From contig NW_017265140.1 of the NCBI RefSeq assembly GCF_001638985.1, positions 186,001 through 250,000 on the forward strand: a stretch of 64,000 nt of DNA, in the 5' to 3' direction. This stretch comes from Phycomyces blakesleeanus NRRL 1555(-) (taxonomy: Eukaryota > Mucoromycota > Mucoromycetes > Mucorales > Phycomycetaceae). Under the pieces are notes generated by a model. The model saw nothing but the letters and a program-made list of their open reading frames with translations. It was not told where the DNA came from and did no database searches. A program made the position numbers and the translations under genes. Below, piece after piece: positions 11,988-26,582 of this stretch (position 1 is the stretch's first letter; every line of letters begins with the position of its first letter).

Positions 11988-12056
11988 GTAATAATACAAG
12001 TAGATATCCACGTGGAAATACATTTCTTTTCTTTTATATACACATACAAAATGTAT

Positions 12057-12091
<35 letters not shown>

Positions 12092-12148
12092 GTACGGAGC
12101 ACCCGATTAGAGTAACCCGAAAATATAAAACAAAATATATATCATTTA

Positions 12149-12175
12149 GTTGGTTGGTTGGTTGGTTGGTTGGTT
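12149..12175. repeat. TTGG tetranucleotide repeat
   Basis: About six tandem TTGG units, shortly after a TG dinucleotide repeat at about 12059-12083. Confidence 0.9.
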
Positions 12176-13200
12176 GTTCTGACATGCGCCAAATACTAAT
12201 AATACTAATAACAATATAATATAATATATAAATATTTTATATAAATCAAAGAATCCGATTTTCACATGGTCGTAAAGAATAAATATTACCGATCACCCAA
12301 AATAAAATAATAATATAAAAAATAATTTATATACAATTTATATCAAATATAAATATAATAATAATAGACATTTTTATCCATTCACCTAATATTCCATCCA
12401 AAAATAAAACATTTAAAAAAAAAATAAAAAATAAAAAAAAATAAAGAGTGATGGTCGTAGATCTCCCTTCCTTTTAACTTGTGTATATACATAATATAAT
12501 ATAATATAATATAATAAAATAAAATAGAAAATAAACATGTGATGTGATGTGTCAAAGAATTAAATAAATTAAATACAATATATTATTTATATTATATTAT
12601 AAAATTTATATATATATATATAGAGAGAGAGAAAAAGAGAAAAAATAATGTGCAAAGTAAGTATAGAAATCCCTTTTTCTTTGGTTTTTTTTTTATTATT
12701 ATTTTCACTGTTCACTTTCCACTTTGACTTTTTTTTTTTCACACTCTTAATATTTATTTATCTATTTCTTACTTGGTAAAACAATACAATACAATGCAAT
12801 ACAATAAATAGATATAAAATCCATTAATCTCACAAATGCTAACAGACCCGATATGGACAAGTTCTGACACTATTTATTTTATTGCTGACATGTGAAAAAT
12901 ATATAAAAAAAAAAGCACAGGCGGATTAGGAAAAACAAAAAATAAAACGTACAACAACAACAGCAAAAAGTAAAATACTTTATGCATTTTATTTTATAAT
13001 ATTTATCTTTACCGTATCATTAGCCTTTATATATATATATATATTATCTATCTAAATAGGATATATTCTTATATACAAATACCTCTATTTGAACAACACA
13101 AAAGATTAGATTACAATTTCTTTATATCTGTATTCTTTGGTATAACAACTTTAACAAACTAAATCCCTCATTAACGTGTCTACTAATCCACCTACTATCC

Positions 13201-13396
13201 ACCTAGCAACCTATTAGCATAGCAACATGGTAACCTAGCAACCTTGTAACATAGCAACTTATTAGCAGCAGCATAGTAACCTAGCAACCTTGTAGCTTAG
13301 CAACTTATTAGCATAGCAACATGGTAACCTAGCAACCTTGTAGCTTAGCAACATATTAGCATACAGCATAGTAACCTAGCAACCTATTAGCATAGT
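13201..13396. repeat. Minisatellite of CTAGCAAC / TTAGCATAG modules
   Basis: About 200 bases built from imperfect repeats of short modules such as AACCTAGCAACCTTGTAGC and AACTTATTAGCATAGCAAC. A longer period of roughly 95-105 bases arises where the same module order returns. It is clearly different from the surrounding simple AT sequence. There are no unique spacers, so it is not CRISPR-like. Confidence 0.8.
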
Positions 13397-16381
13397 TATA
13401 TAACCAAAATCTTGTATATTATATTTAAATTATATATAGAAAATAAAATAAAATAAAACATTAAATCGCCCAAGCGTCTTTAGTACCACCACAACAAGAA
13501 ACGTTTTTATATATAAGTTTTGACAGTATCGTGTGTGTATAGTGTATATACTGCTTTACTATTAAAAAATAATAAAAAAAACCTATCAAAAACTATCATA
13601 ATTATTATAATTGTAACGAATTATTTCTTTGGATTTACATAAATAGTATATATATGCGTGTGTTTATTCAATCAAAAATCAAAAAAAAAAGCAAAGAGAA
13701 AGCAATAGAGAGACAAAATGAGAGAAAGAGAAAGAGAGTGTGCGGGCGAGAGAGAAAATTGAAAAAAATAATAAAATAAAATGATTTCAGAGCCATGGAT
13801 CTATATTATTATATTACTATTTAGTATTTACTATCTTATCATCCGCTGTTTACCGTTTATTAGTAACACTTCACAGGCTCACAGGTTCACAGGTTCACTT
13901 TGCATTATACCAAACACTCTCAGACCTTTTTTTTTCCTTGAATTTTATGCCTTGTTTCTAGTTTTAATAATAAATTATTAGTTATATTATAATACTAATA
14001 TATATATATATATATATATACATATTTCTTTTTGTCCCACGGTCCCAATCATCTCCCAGTCTTTCTGCACATTGGATGTACAAACAAGGGTAACTAAAAC
14101 ATACATAAACTCTTATTTCTTATTCTATTTTATTTTATTATTTACTTCCTAATTCATCTACACAAATTTGGATCAGACATGTGAAATAGAGTGTGCGCGT
14201 GTTGGTGTGAGATGCGTGTCGGCTAGCATGCCGTACCTAATCGTAACACACAAACACGCAAACGCACACACATACACACACTATACTTATACTATACTTA
14301 CACACAAAGCACACACAAGCACAAAACCTTGATTATTTCTCTCTCTCTCTTCCTGTGTCTTCTTCTCTCTCTATCCTCCTATCTCTCTATCTATCTATCT
14401 ATCTTTAATACTCCTCTTCTTCTTAATATATATATATATATATATATACTATATTCGATTTATGTCAGCTCCATTAAGCTAGGTAACCCTCTATTATGAC
14501 AGCCCAAACAAACACACAACAATCACACAAACATTAAAATTAAATAATAATAATGATAATAATAATAATAATAATAAAAGGAACCCACATGGATTGATTG
14601 ATCGATTGACTTTATTTATATTTCACCTTATTTTAAATTCTTAAATGACGCCCAAACCGTGGTATTCAAAATAAGTCCAACCAAATCAAAATCAAAATCA
14701 AAATCATAATGTTCAAAATATTGAATATTCATATATTATAAAAGAGAAATATTAAGAATACCTCTATTTACTTTGATGATATATTTTTGATATTTAAATT
14801 TGACTTTGAATTTAAACGTATAATAATAACAACAATAATAATAATAAAAGAGGGTTTCAACTAACAACAATGTCAAATAATAAATAGATAGCAAGGAAAG
14901 TATAGTGTATAGTCTAGATGTAATTATTCAACCATATATATATACAAACCTATATTTATTTATTATTTACTTTAATATTATTATCAGTTTTTTGCTTTTT
15001 TCTTGATTGTTGTTTTCTTAAAAAGAAATAATCATGTAAGCTTGTGATAATGATGATTTTAATGATTGTACTTGTGATTATGATTGTGATAATGATTATA
15101 ATTTTAAGTGTGATTATGATGATGATTTCTTTTTAATTATTATAATAAGGAGTTGTATAAATACAAACATATATGACTTTTATTCTTGTTTTAAGAAATA
15201 AAACTTGGGGTCAAATATAATGCTTTTGATGCAATATCCCAAATGTAGAATATCAAATGTCCTGGTTTTTGTTTTTGTTGTTGTTGTTGTTGTTATTTTA
15301 TATACATATTGGAATTTCATTATCTTTACCGGATCTACCGGATGAGACCAAAAAAATAAAACAAAAATAAAATGCCATGTTTCTTGCTCTTTCAACACTT
15401 GTACTCCAATACACACTATTTATCTTCCTATTATTTTTATACTAAAATAAAATAAAAATGCTTTGTTTCTTGTCCTTTTTTGTTCTTGTTATTCTCTGGT
15501 ATCAAACTTGTCTCAAACTATATTTTTTGATGTACAAAAACACTTTTCATTTTCATTTTCACACTCATAAACTCACATTGAGCACACATTGAATACACAT
15601 TTGAACACGCATAGATTGTACACACACGCAAATTAGAACACACACAGCTAACCACACACATATGTACACTATGTACCATGTACTATGTACCATGTACTAT
15701 GTGTCTTGGGCATTCCTAAACAAATCAGTCTTTTGACTTTTCTCTGTCTCTTTGTGCTTCTATTTTTTTAATAGATAATTATATATATAGAAAATATATC
15801 ATAATACAGCCCTTTTGTAAATAATCAATAACTCGTATGTCTGAAATCCGATGTCGCTCTCTCTCTCTCTTTATATATATATAAAATTAAATAGAAAACA
15901 GAAATACATATATATAGTTTCATTTTTTCCTTATTTTGTTTTTTGATACCCAAGAAATAAAAAAAATATATACTACACACTACACAACAGACTACATATA
16001 CAACATACACACTTTACATACTTTAAACACTATGCAAACTATAAGAGCAATACATAACTTATTATATAATACTATATAATATATTACTTATAGCTTAGCA
16101 CTTGGTATAAGACACACCAATACACCAAACACGTTATATAGCTCATAATACACAATACACATCATGCATGCAACACTCAACTCGCAACACATACCATACA
16201 ATATAAACAATAAGTAATTCACAACTTATAAGACACATGTTACACTACACATACAGGGATACAGGCCCACACAAAAATATTCAAAGAAAAGAACACAATT
16301 TTTATATAAATATAAAAAAAGAGTATATAATTTAGGATGTTTGCTGTTGTTTTCTTTGTTTTTTTTTTATCTTCGTTTTCT

Positions 16382-18029
16382 TTAACGGTAAGGATGATCA
16401 GCTTGCAAGTTTCTAATTGAATAAACAAATAAGAGTTGGTGAGTAAACGAGTTGATAAAAAAGAATGAATTTATAATATTCAAAAAGAAACCAATTGGTT
16501 ATTAAAGATTATTATTACTCATTCATTTAAAGTGTAATTTAATTCATATATATATATATTATTTACCTTGCAATTTCAACTTCCCACTTATCACCATTCT
16601 GCAACAACTTTTCCTTGTTATAAAGAAGTTCCTCGTGTGTCTCGGTAATGTACTCATAGTTAGGACCTTCAACAATAGCATCAACTATAAAATAAAGCGA
16701 TAAGTAAAGTTAATATATATATCGAATGTCAAATAACAAAAATCAGAGATCAAATGCATATATGAATGTATGCATATTATTTAATTTAATTTAATATTAA
16801 ATATATATATATTAAAACTTACCAGGGCAGGCTTCCTGGCAGAAACCACAGTAACTACAAAACATTAAAAGACAAGGATCATTAAAATCCAAATCGAAAT
16901 ACAAATGCAAAGAAAAAAAAAGGAACAAAAAAGACATCATTTTCTGATCTATTCTCTTTACATATATAAAGCTATATTTCTCTATCTAACTTCCACGCAC
17001 ACGCATACACAGATTTCTGTGCCTGTGCCAATTATTTTTATTCAATTTCTTCTATCTTTTTTTTTATCCTTAATTCATTTCATTTCGTTTCATTTCATTT
17101 CATTTCACTTTCTCGCTCGCTTGTATTTCCATTTAAATCCAATCCAAAGATCCCAACTGTCCTCTTTATGTTTCTTATACTTCTGGTGTTCGTTTTATAA
17201 AACTTACATGCACTTGGTCATGTCAATATCGTAACGAGTGGTGCGACGGGATCCATCCTCACGAGGCTCGGCTTCGATGGTGATGGCTTGGGCAGGACAG
17301 ATGGCCTCACACAGCTTGCATGCAATACAACGCTCCTCACCAGTGGGGTAGCGGCGGAGGGCGTGCTCACCACGGAAACGGGGAGAAAGAGCACCCTTTT
17401 CAAAAGGATAGAAGATAGTGTAGGGTGCACGGAAGAAGTTCTCCAAGACAACCCACATACCTCTCATCAACTCAGTAAACAACAACTGACGGGCAGCGAC
17501 ATCCAAAGCACCCAGAGGCTTTCCAGAGAACTGGTGGCTCTTTTCGAGATTCTGAGAGGCATGGCTAGAGGGCGAAGTGCTGAAGCGAGTCAACTGGTTA
17601 CCGAGAGGAGCAACAACGAAACGTGTGGTGGCAGCAGGTACTATTGTATTGAATTATATAGTTTTGAATTGTGTTGATTTTTATTGTGGTGTATATTGTA
17701 GTGCATTGTGGTGTATTGAATTGAATTGAATGGGATTGTTTTGAATTGTAAATACATAAGAAAAAAACAAAAACAAAATACATTGTTAATTTTTCATTGA
17801 TTTTCTTTTAATTAAACAGCATGCAATAAATGCACAATACCACTCTACTTCTAAATATTTATATAACGATATATAATATATTTTTCTCTTTATCATAAAT
17901 TCATTTCTTTTATTTCATTTAATTTTTTTTTGTATATGCTTTAATTCTATTATTTCACATGCCAGTTAAGAACGCGCGACGTGAAGCTCCAAGGGATGTC
18001 AATGGCCTTGTCAATTTGAAAGTGTTCAT
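16382..18029 (-). CDS. NDUFS8: Mitochondrial complex I 23 kDa iron-sulfur subunit (NDUFS8/TYKY)
   Basis: Peripheral-arm subunit of NADH:ubiquinone oxidoreductase that carries two [4Fe-4S] clusters on the electron path to ubiquinone. Five exons (17963-18029, 17208-17640, 16823-16854, 16567-16684, 16382-16412) encode 226 residues, the usual size. The first exon supplies a basic, acid-free targeting peptide ([18 protein letters not shown]). Both ferredoxin motifs are complete: [12 protein letters not shown] (127-138) and [12 protein letters not shown] (166-177); the codon for Ile-167 is split by an intron and exon 3 is only 32 bases. The end [13 protein letters not shown] matches the family. Intron 1 keeps the frame only if a GC donor (G|GCATGT) is used; the nearby GT site would shift it. 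The gene is divergent from the uS5m gene, with about 620 bases between the two starts. Confidence 0.92.
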
Positions 18030-18648
18030 TTTTCAATAGTTGTATATAAAAACAAAGTATAGAAAAAAAAACGAACCAAAAAAAAATTAAAATAAAAAAA
18101 AAATTAATAGAGTGGGGAGTGAGAGAGAAAGAGAAAGAAGGGAAAAGAGAAAGGGGTTGGGGGTGGGGGTGTTGTTTTTTTTCTATTTTTTTTTTTTAAA
18201 TAGTTAAAATATTCAACAAATAGGAAATATGTTTTCCTTTTCTCTCTCCCTCTCATTTTCTCTCTCTTTCTCTCTCTGTGTGTGTGTCTGCCTGCCTGCC
18301 AGCCTGCTTGACTGTCATATAGTATATAGTATAAAAAGATATATATGTTTTCTATATGTTTCTTCTAGGGAGTGTTGACGTCACACTTATTGTCTGGGGC
18401 CCAAAAAATATGAGCTTGCTTATTTCAAAACACAAAAACTTCATAATCTATAACTTTTTTTTTTTTTTAATAAATAAAAATTATTTTTTTTTGAAGGGGT
18501 TTTTTTTCCTAGGCTTTCATTTTATTTTATTTTATTTTATATTATATAATATATATACATATATTACTACTGTATTATATTATATATTATTAAATATTGC
18601 TTGTGTGTGTGTGTATATTTTTTTATATATATAACAAAAATAATCCTC
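18030..18648. promoter_or_regulatory. Shared divergent promoter of NDUFS8 and uS5m
   Basis: About 620 bases lie between the ATG of the complex I gene (-) and the ATG of the mitoribosomal gene (+). The segment contains poly-A/T, a G-rich stretch near 18150-18172 and a long CT/GT-rich tract near 18235-18300, typical of fungal promoters. Co-regulation of two mitochondrial genes from one region is inferred from layout only. Confidence 0.5.
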
Positions 18649-19760
18649 ATGTTGGCACTTACACGATCATTCACTAGACTCTCTGTAGTCTCCCTTCCAA
18701 GTGTTGGTACGAATAAGACACACACATATACATACATATAAATATAAACAGCATGTAGTTTTTAAAGCTGTGTTGACGTTTCTTGTTTTACTCAAGCTCA
18801 ATTGGGTTCTCGACAGTATGCCGTAGAGAGCTCCAAACGTTTGCGCCACGAGGGCCTCTCCAAAGAAAACCTGCCTGAACTTGACAAACTCGATTCGATC
18901 CTTGATTTCCCTCAGGAATCACCAAAGACACTCGACCAGCCCAAGACCTTCTCACCTCATCGCCCTGCTCAGGTTGTTTTGAATGCTGTGACTGACATCA
19001 TCGACACCCCTCTCTCGACAATTGAGCAGTCCAGACTGATCAAAAAGTCCTTGGTCATCAAACGTGTCGTGAATATGAACGGAAAGGGAAAGCAACCTTC
19101 GATGTACGCCCTTGTTGTGGTCGGCAACGGCGAAGGTTTGGCTGGTTATGGCGAAGGCAAGGACGAAGAGGCTTCCAGAGCCGTCCGCAAGGCTACCAAC
19201 AGAGCCATCAAGAACCTGCGTTATTTCGATCGTTATGACAACCGCACCGTATTTATGGACATTGTCCATAAATTCCATGCTACTACCCTGGAACTCCGTA
19301 GCAGACCTCCTGGTAAATATCATCTTCAACAGCAGTATTACAATTACAATCGCAGTATAATTAAGCTATAAATAAGAGGAATAAAAAAAAGAGAAATATA
19401 TAGATGATAGTGAATAGAACCAAACGGCTAAATCATTGAATCAATTACGGAAATAATAGAACAAATAGAGCATATGGATATAGACAAAGAGACTAATGAC
19501 TGAAATGTATATGTGTATGTGTGAATTCTTTCTTTTGGTAAATAGGTTTTGGATGCCGTGCAAACCACTACATTCACGAGATCTGCAGATGTATTGGTAT
19601 TCAGGACTTGAGTGGTAAGGTCCGTGGATCAACAACCCCCATGAATGTCATCAAGGCAACGTTTGAAGCTTTGTCCCACCAAAAATTGCCAGAGGATATC
19701 GCAAAGATGAGAGGAAAGAAGCTGGCAGATGTTCAGCATGTGTACTTTGGTGGCCAATAA
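18649..19760 (+). CDS. MRPS5: Mitochondrial small-subunit ribosomal protein uS5m
   Basis: Mitoribosomal small-subunit protein of the bacterial S5 family. Three exons (18649-18706, 18797-19312, 19546-19760) encode 262 residues. The N-terminus (MLALTRSFTRLSVVSLP) looks like a targeting peptide. The S5 double-stranded RNA-binding domain is seen at about residues 105-170, with YALVVVGNGEGLAGYGEGK as the hallmark. The C-terminal S5 domain covers about 190-255 and includes a Gly-Ser-Thr-Thr-Pro-Met-Asn segment. Introns have donors GTACGA and GTAAAT and keep the phase. AATAAA overlaps the stop. It pairs head-to-head with the NDUFS8 gene. Confidence 0.9.
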
Positions 19761-20860
19761 ATATATTTAATTAGATTTTTGTGCTATAAATAAGATAGAA
19801 ATGTAAGAGAAAGGTAGAAAATGTAGAGAGAGGCACATATACACATACACTTTCATACACCTATATATATATATATATATATATAAGAATCCAACAATTG
19901 AACTCTTATTTTCTCTTTTATTTGCTATTCTTTTATCTTCATCATATTCAAAAAAAAAAAAAAACACAAAAAACAAAAACGAACAAAGAATCAATGTATA
20001 AATGTCTAAATCAAAACCAAAATTAAAAGATTCCATGCAAATCATTAAACCCTGAGTCTACAACAAAATTTGCTTATAAAGTGAAGATATTAAAGATCAT
20101 TTTTCTTCTTTCTCTTAAAAGCCAGGTTGTATCTCATATATAGAAGAAGTGGAATATGCTTAAAGGGAAGTATCGGTAAATATACAAGAGTGTGAAAACT
20201 ACAAGATTAAAAGAATATGTATAGCAAATTAGGAGAGTATGGAAATTGCTTAAAGCAAAAATTAATCAGAGCATAAATTAAGTAGAAGAACTAGTCCAAT
20301 GTCTTTTGCATACAGAGGGTAACCACATTAATTTTTACTTTAGCAGTATGTAAATTAAAGGTACAAAAACTGACATAGTAAAATTAGAAGTATCAATTAT
20401 TTATAAGCTGTGTGTAAAATTAAAAAATTAAAATAAAAAATAATAATAAAGACAGGTACACAAAATTGTGTGTCGTCACTATTCGGGCCGGACATATTAA
20501 TTTTTCGGTCCGTGACAGAACCAAATCGAAAAAAACAGTTAAACCTTGTTGGGTCCAAGAAATATAGAAGCTTCAAGAATATACACTGCACTCATATTCA
20601 TACACACACACACATATATATATATTTATTATTATATTATATTAAATTATATTATATATTATACATATACATAATCTATATTTCTTTTCCACCTCTTTCT
20701 CTTTTCTCTCTCATTATCTCTATTTAACTTGCACACACACAAAGCATATAGCATATAGTATATATATATATATATACATACTACATTACACTGCATTACA
20801 CTACACTACAAAAATTATAAATATATATAAATATATATTACACACACAAATAAATTGGCG
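19761..20860. other. Intergenic between uS5m and the SWI3-like gene
   Basis: About 1.1 kb. The left part should be the 3' region of the uS5m gene and the right part the promoter of the SWI3-like gene, with CA and TA repeats and a CT-rich stretch (about 20690-20730) before the start. No gene is seen. Confidence 0.5.
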
Positions 20861-23067
<2,207 letters not shown>

Positions 23068-23340
23068 CCAGTTTTTTTTATTTGTATATTTTCTTTGATA
23101 TAACTTTTCCCAAAAATAAATAAATAAAAGAAAGAAAATGCAAAAAAAAATATTAGAAGAAAAAAAAGAATAAAATGTTTAATTTCTTACCTCCCAAAAA
23201 AAATCATGATATCTTTTTAGGACATAACGAATAATTGAAAGATAAAAGATAAAAGAAAAATAAGAAGAGAGAAAAATATAAATGAAAATAATGATTATTT
23301 ATTTTTCTATCTATATTACTGTATATTTGTATTATGGCTG

Positions 23341-25333
23341 TTATTTTGCAACCTTGTTGTAAAAGTTGTTACGCTTGAGTTCCATGGCAGTCTTGTATGG
23401 TGCAGTGATAGGAGGTTGAAGAGGATCCAAGGAAGTATAAGATGTCTGTTATCATTATCATTATATAGTTAATATTGGTTGGTATTGAAAGAGATAAGAA
23501 AGTTAGTTAGTTAGTTAGTTAGTGGCTATGCCCAGAGCCTTATTTCTCTCAATCATACCTGGAGTGGATAAGTACGATCTGCGTCGTAACCGCTAGAAAA
23601 AAATTGTTAACATGCTTTTCGTTCATCTTCCTCTGTTCTACAAATCATACTTTAAATCACCACACGCAAGGAATGGTACAATTGTTCGGTTGGGACCCAC
23701 CAATGCATTGGCAGCATCTAGAACAACAAAAATAAGAAGAAAAAGAAAATACAAATACAAATTCAAATTAGTATTCTTACACACACATATTTATATACAT
23801 TAATCTTGATCCTCTCGAACAAAATTCTCACCGTAATGCAAATCAAGCAAAGGGTTGGTCATGGTTGGTGTGTAGTTTGGAGGAGGTGTATAGTTTTGGC
23901 AAACAATAAACGCCTCTACATATATACACATACACGTGAATATAACAGTTATGTTTCTATGTGTTTGAATTCATCTAATATAACTTATCGAATACACCAA
24001 ATAAGTATCTAGACATTTACCTATGCTTGAATTACGCGAACTTCTAGGTTTGCTACATGTCACAGTTGGGAAAAAGACTTTAAGTTGGGAATAAAGCAAA
24101 GTGATGTCTTTGCCTCTAAAGATCTTTGCCACAAAGCATCCTCCAGGGCGAAGTACATGTGTTGTAATATTAAGAGCCTATGATTAAAATCAATCCACAT
24201 ACAAATACAAATATGCACATGTTTAGTTTTTTTTTATATTTTCTTCCTCTTCTTCTTGCTTTTTTAAATATTTTAAATAAACAAAGAATAGACATATAAG
24301 CACATATGTAGAAACTTACAGCCAGCAGTAATTGTGCTTGAATATATTCATCCATGTCATGAAGACCAGTTACTACAAACCAAGACTGTTATCTTTCAAA
24401 ATCCTAATAATAACATTTACACTCATTGAAAAATAAAATACTAATTTAATACTACTACCATTGCTACTCACCATCAGGCGCACCGTCACATACAACGATG
24501 TCAGCCAATTCACCTTCAAAGTATGAGATGATCTTCTCAGCAGTTGATTCTTTAGTAATGTCACCCTGGAGTTGAATCACATTATCCAAAGGAGCCTAGC
24601 AAATCATTTACATCCTACTAATTAATTCCAGTGTATTCTAATCGTGAAAGCAAAATATCGTTATTGTACCATTGCTTGGAGGTCAACAGCAACGATTTTA
24701 GGTTCTTGTTCTTGGGGATTCTGAGCATGATTCTGACTACATTAAACAATAAAAAACAACAGAATGGAGTAAATTGTGTTAATGTCTTTAGAATTCTCTA
24801 CTTATATATACATGTCTTTTAGCTTTAAAGAATTTCAACGAGTTCATTTTGTGAACATAAATGTCATTTCTTTTTTTTTCAATTTAAGCTTTCATGCTTT
24901 CATGTAATTATGCATGTGTGTATATGTGTATGTGTATGCTTAATGTACCTAAGTCTTTGAGTCAAAACTTGAGACCAACTACCAGGTGCTGCGCAGAGAT
25001 CAACAGCTCTGTGGACACCTTGCAGAAGATTGAACTCTTCGTCCAACTGGAGTAGTTTGAAAGCACTTCGAGCTCTCCAGCCTTGTTCTTTGGCAAGACG
25101 ATAATACTATGATGGGTTGGTTTACATTTTTGTTTGTGTATAGATAACATATAGATATAGATATATATATATATTAAAATATGTATATAATTAAAGCATG
25201 GCTCAATAAAAGATATATATATATATAGGAGAAAAGGAAAGAAAGAGAAAGAGAGCTAATATAAAATCACACAGTAATTGTGTAAAACATGAATATTTAC
25301 CACGTCTCTTTTGTCCTTTGAAGATTTTCCCAT
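23341..25333 (-). CDS. TRM7: tRNA 2'-O-ribose methyltransferase of the TRM7/FTSJ1 family
   Basis: S-adenosylmethionine-dependent enzyme that methylates the 2'-hydroxyl of anticodon-loop nucleotides 32 and 34 in yeast and human tRNAs, working with partner proteins in the cytoplasm. Ten exons (25301-25333, 24949-25106, 24670-24736, 24472-24595, 24320-24372, 24021-24177, 23832-23915, 23651-23717, 23559-23592, 23341-23445) encode 293 residues. All four catalytic residues are visible: K28, D123, K163 and E198. The cofactor motif is [13 protein letters not shown] (47-59). Every junction keeps phase, including exons as short as 33 and 34 bases. Family-typical [21 protein letters not shown] and PFLACGDL segments are present. 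Nothing suggests loss of function. Confidence 0.93.
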
Positions 25334-25650
25334 TATTCTGTATCTTATATATGTGTATATATAAGGATATATATCTATATATCTATATATAAAGAGAAAT
25401 ATGCTGGGGATTTTTTTTTGTATTGTTTATTGGAGAACCCGTTGAGATATGATAATTGCAAGACTGCTAAAAAATAATAATGAGTTAAACCCAATCAAAA
25501 ATACAAAATAAACTCAACCACAGTTGATGAAAATACTGGGACAAATATAAGAATCATACATATTAATAAACTTGGCTTTTCAAGCTTTATTTTATTAAGT
25601 ATGTAAAAAAAAACCTGGCTATCTTTTATTGTGTCTTGAAAGGGGAGAAA

Positions 25651-25925
25651 TATAGTAAAGTACATTTGTAAGTCGCACAATTCGAAAAAAATAAAGCGCA
25701 TTTTTAGGGATAAAAGTTTGTCAGAGCTTTTTTTTATATTTAAGCAAAAAGTTGAGTATGCATTATAAAAAAATAGTGTCAGAATGTTTATTATGCTCCT
25801 TAATAGCCTAAGAATGCTTGTTTGTGCGGTCTATTTGAGAAAAATCCATTCATAACGGTTAGGAACTCTTAAAAATGCGCCTTGTATTCTCGAATTGTGC
25901 GACTTGTATAGTGTGTTTTACTGTA
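25651..25925. mobile_element. MITE-like element with AAGTCGCACAATTCGA inverted ends
   Basis: The left arm reads AGTAAAG, then AAGTCGCACAATTCGA, then GCGCATTTTTA. The reverse complement of the right arm reads AGTAAAA, AAGTCGCACAATTCGA and GCGCATTTTTA in the same order and spacing. About 275 bases with no coding capacity, so it is a short non-autonomous DNA element or its remains. Outer ends read like TACAGTAAA, seen in some Tc1/mariner-type elements, but I cannot assign a superfamily. Confidence 0.65.
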
Positions 25926-26582
25926 AGCCCCTCTTAGTATTTACTAGAAATTAAGGGATGAAATCCGGGAAACTACCATTGGAAATTAAGTCGCCATGTA
26001 AAGCTAGAATTGTCAAAAATTTGAATTTTTTTACTTGACGAGCTCTTTAGTATCCTGTACAACTTTGCAAGTCTGAGTGCCCAAAGTGTAATGTTGGGAT
26101 GTAGGGCAGGTCTTTTATTTACGGTGCGGAGTGAACGATGGTTTCCTCGATAATGAAGAGAAGATACACGCACGAGAATAGAGAGATAGTGGAGATGGGG
26201 GGAAATGGATGTGCCACAGTGGAAATAAAGAAGATAATGATAAGCGGAACTCTCACTTCGTTACAGATGATTCTAATTGACCAGAGCGATTTATGTCCTC
26301 TGAGACAATTACCGACTTTACGAGAAAAAGAGATAGTTTAATTGTAACTCATGTATTAGGGTAATATAAAGGTTGGTCACAATGCGTGCCTACCACATTA
26401 GAACCTAGCTCGCCCAATTCCCAGGTTTCATGCTTTCAGTTCTCGCCGAACCTACTGGTGGCTCGGTATGGGCCACATAACAAAAGGTTTCTAAAAGCGA
26501 CCTTTGAAGACCTGTTTTCCCACTTTTAAAAAGAAAATCATTACTATCTATCTTTGATGTTTAAACCAACGATAAATTCATT

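Larger units (their letters stand above)
11037..16381. other. Long gene-free AT-rich spacer rich in simple repeats
   Basis: More than 5 kb without a supportable gene. It holds the promoter side of the zinc-finger gene (near 11037) and the 3' side of the NDUFS8 gene (near 16381). Content is mostly poly-A/T, TA, AAT, CA, ACCAAT and TTGG microsatellites, plus a minisatellite at 13201-13396. Short open frames here are artefacts of repeats. Confidence 0.5.

Noticed and set aside
13201..13396. CRISPR-like reading of the AGCAAC repeat array
   Set aside because: Units are imperfect, joined without unique spacers, and the genome is eukaryotic.
17960..18040. Small plus-strand frame starting [11 protein letters not shown]
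   Set aside because: It lies opposite NDUFS8 exon 1, which gives a typical mitochondrial targeting peptide joined in phase to the rest of that gene.
26400..26480. Possible tRNA-like segment (ggtggctcggtatgggcc)
   Set aside because: I cannot fold a cloverleaf or find a proper B box. No other tRNA or rRNA was found in the window.
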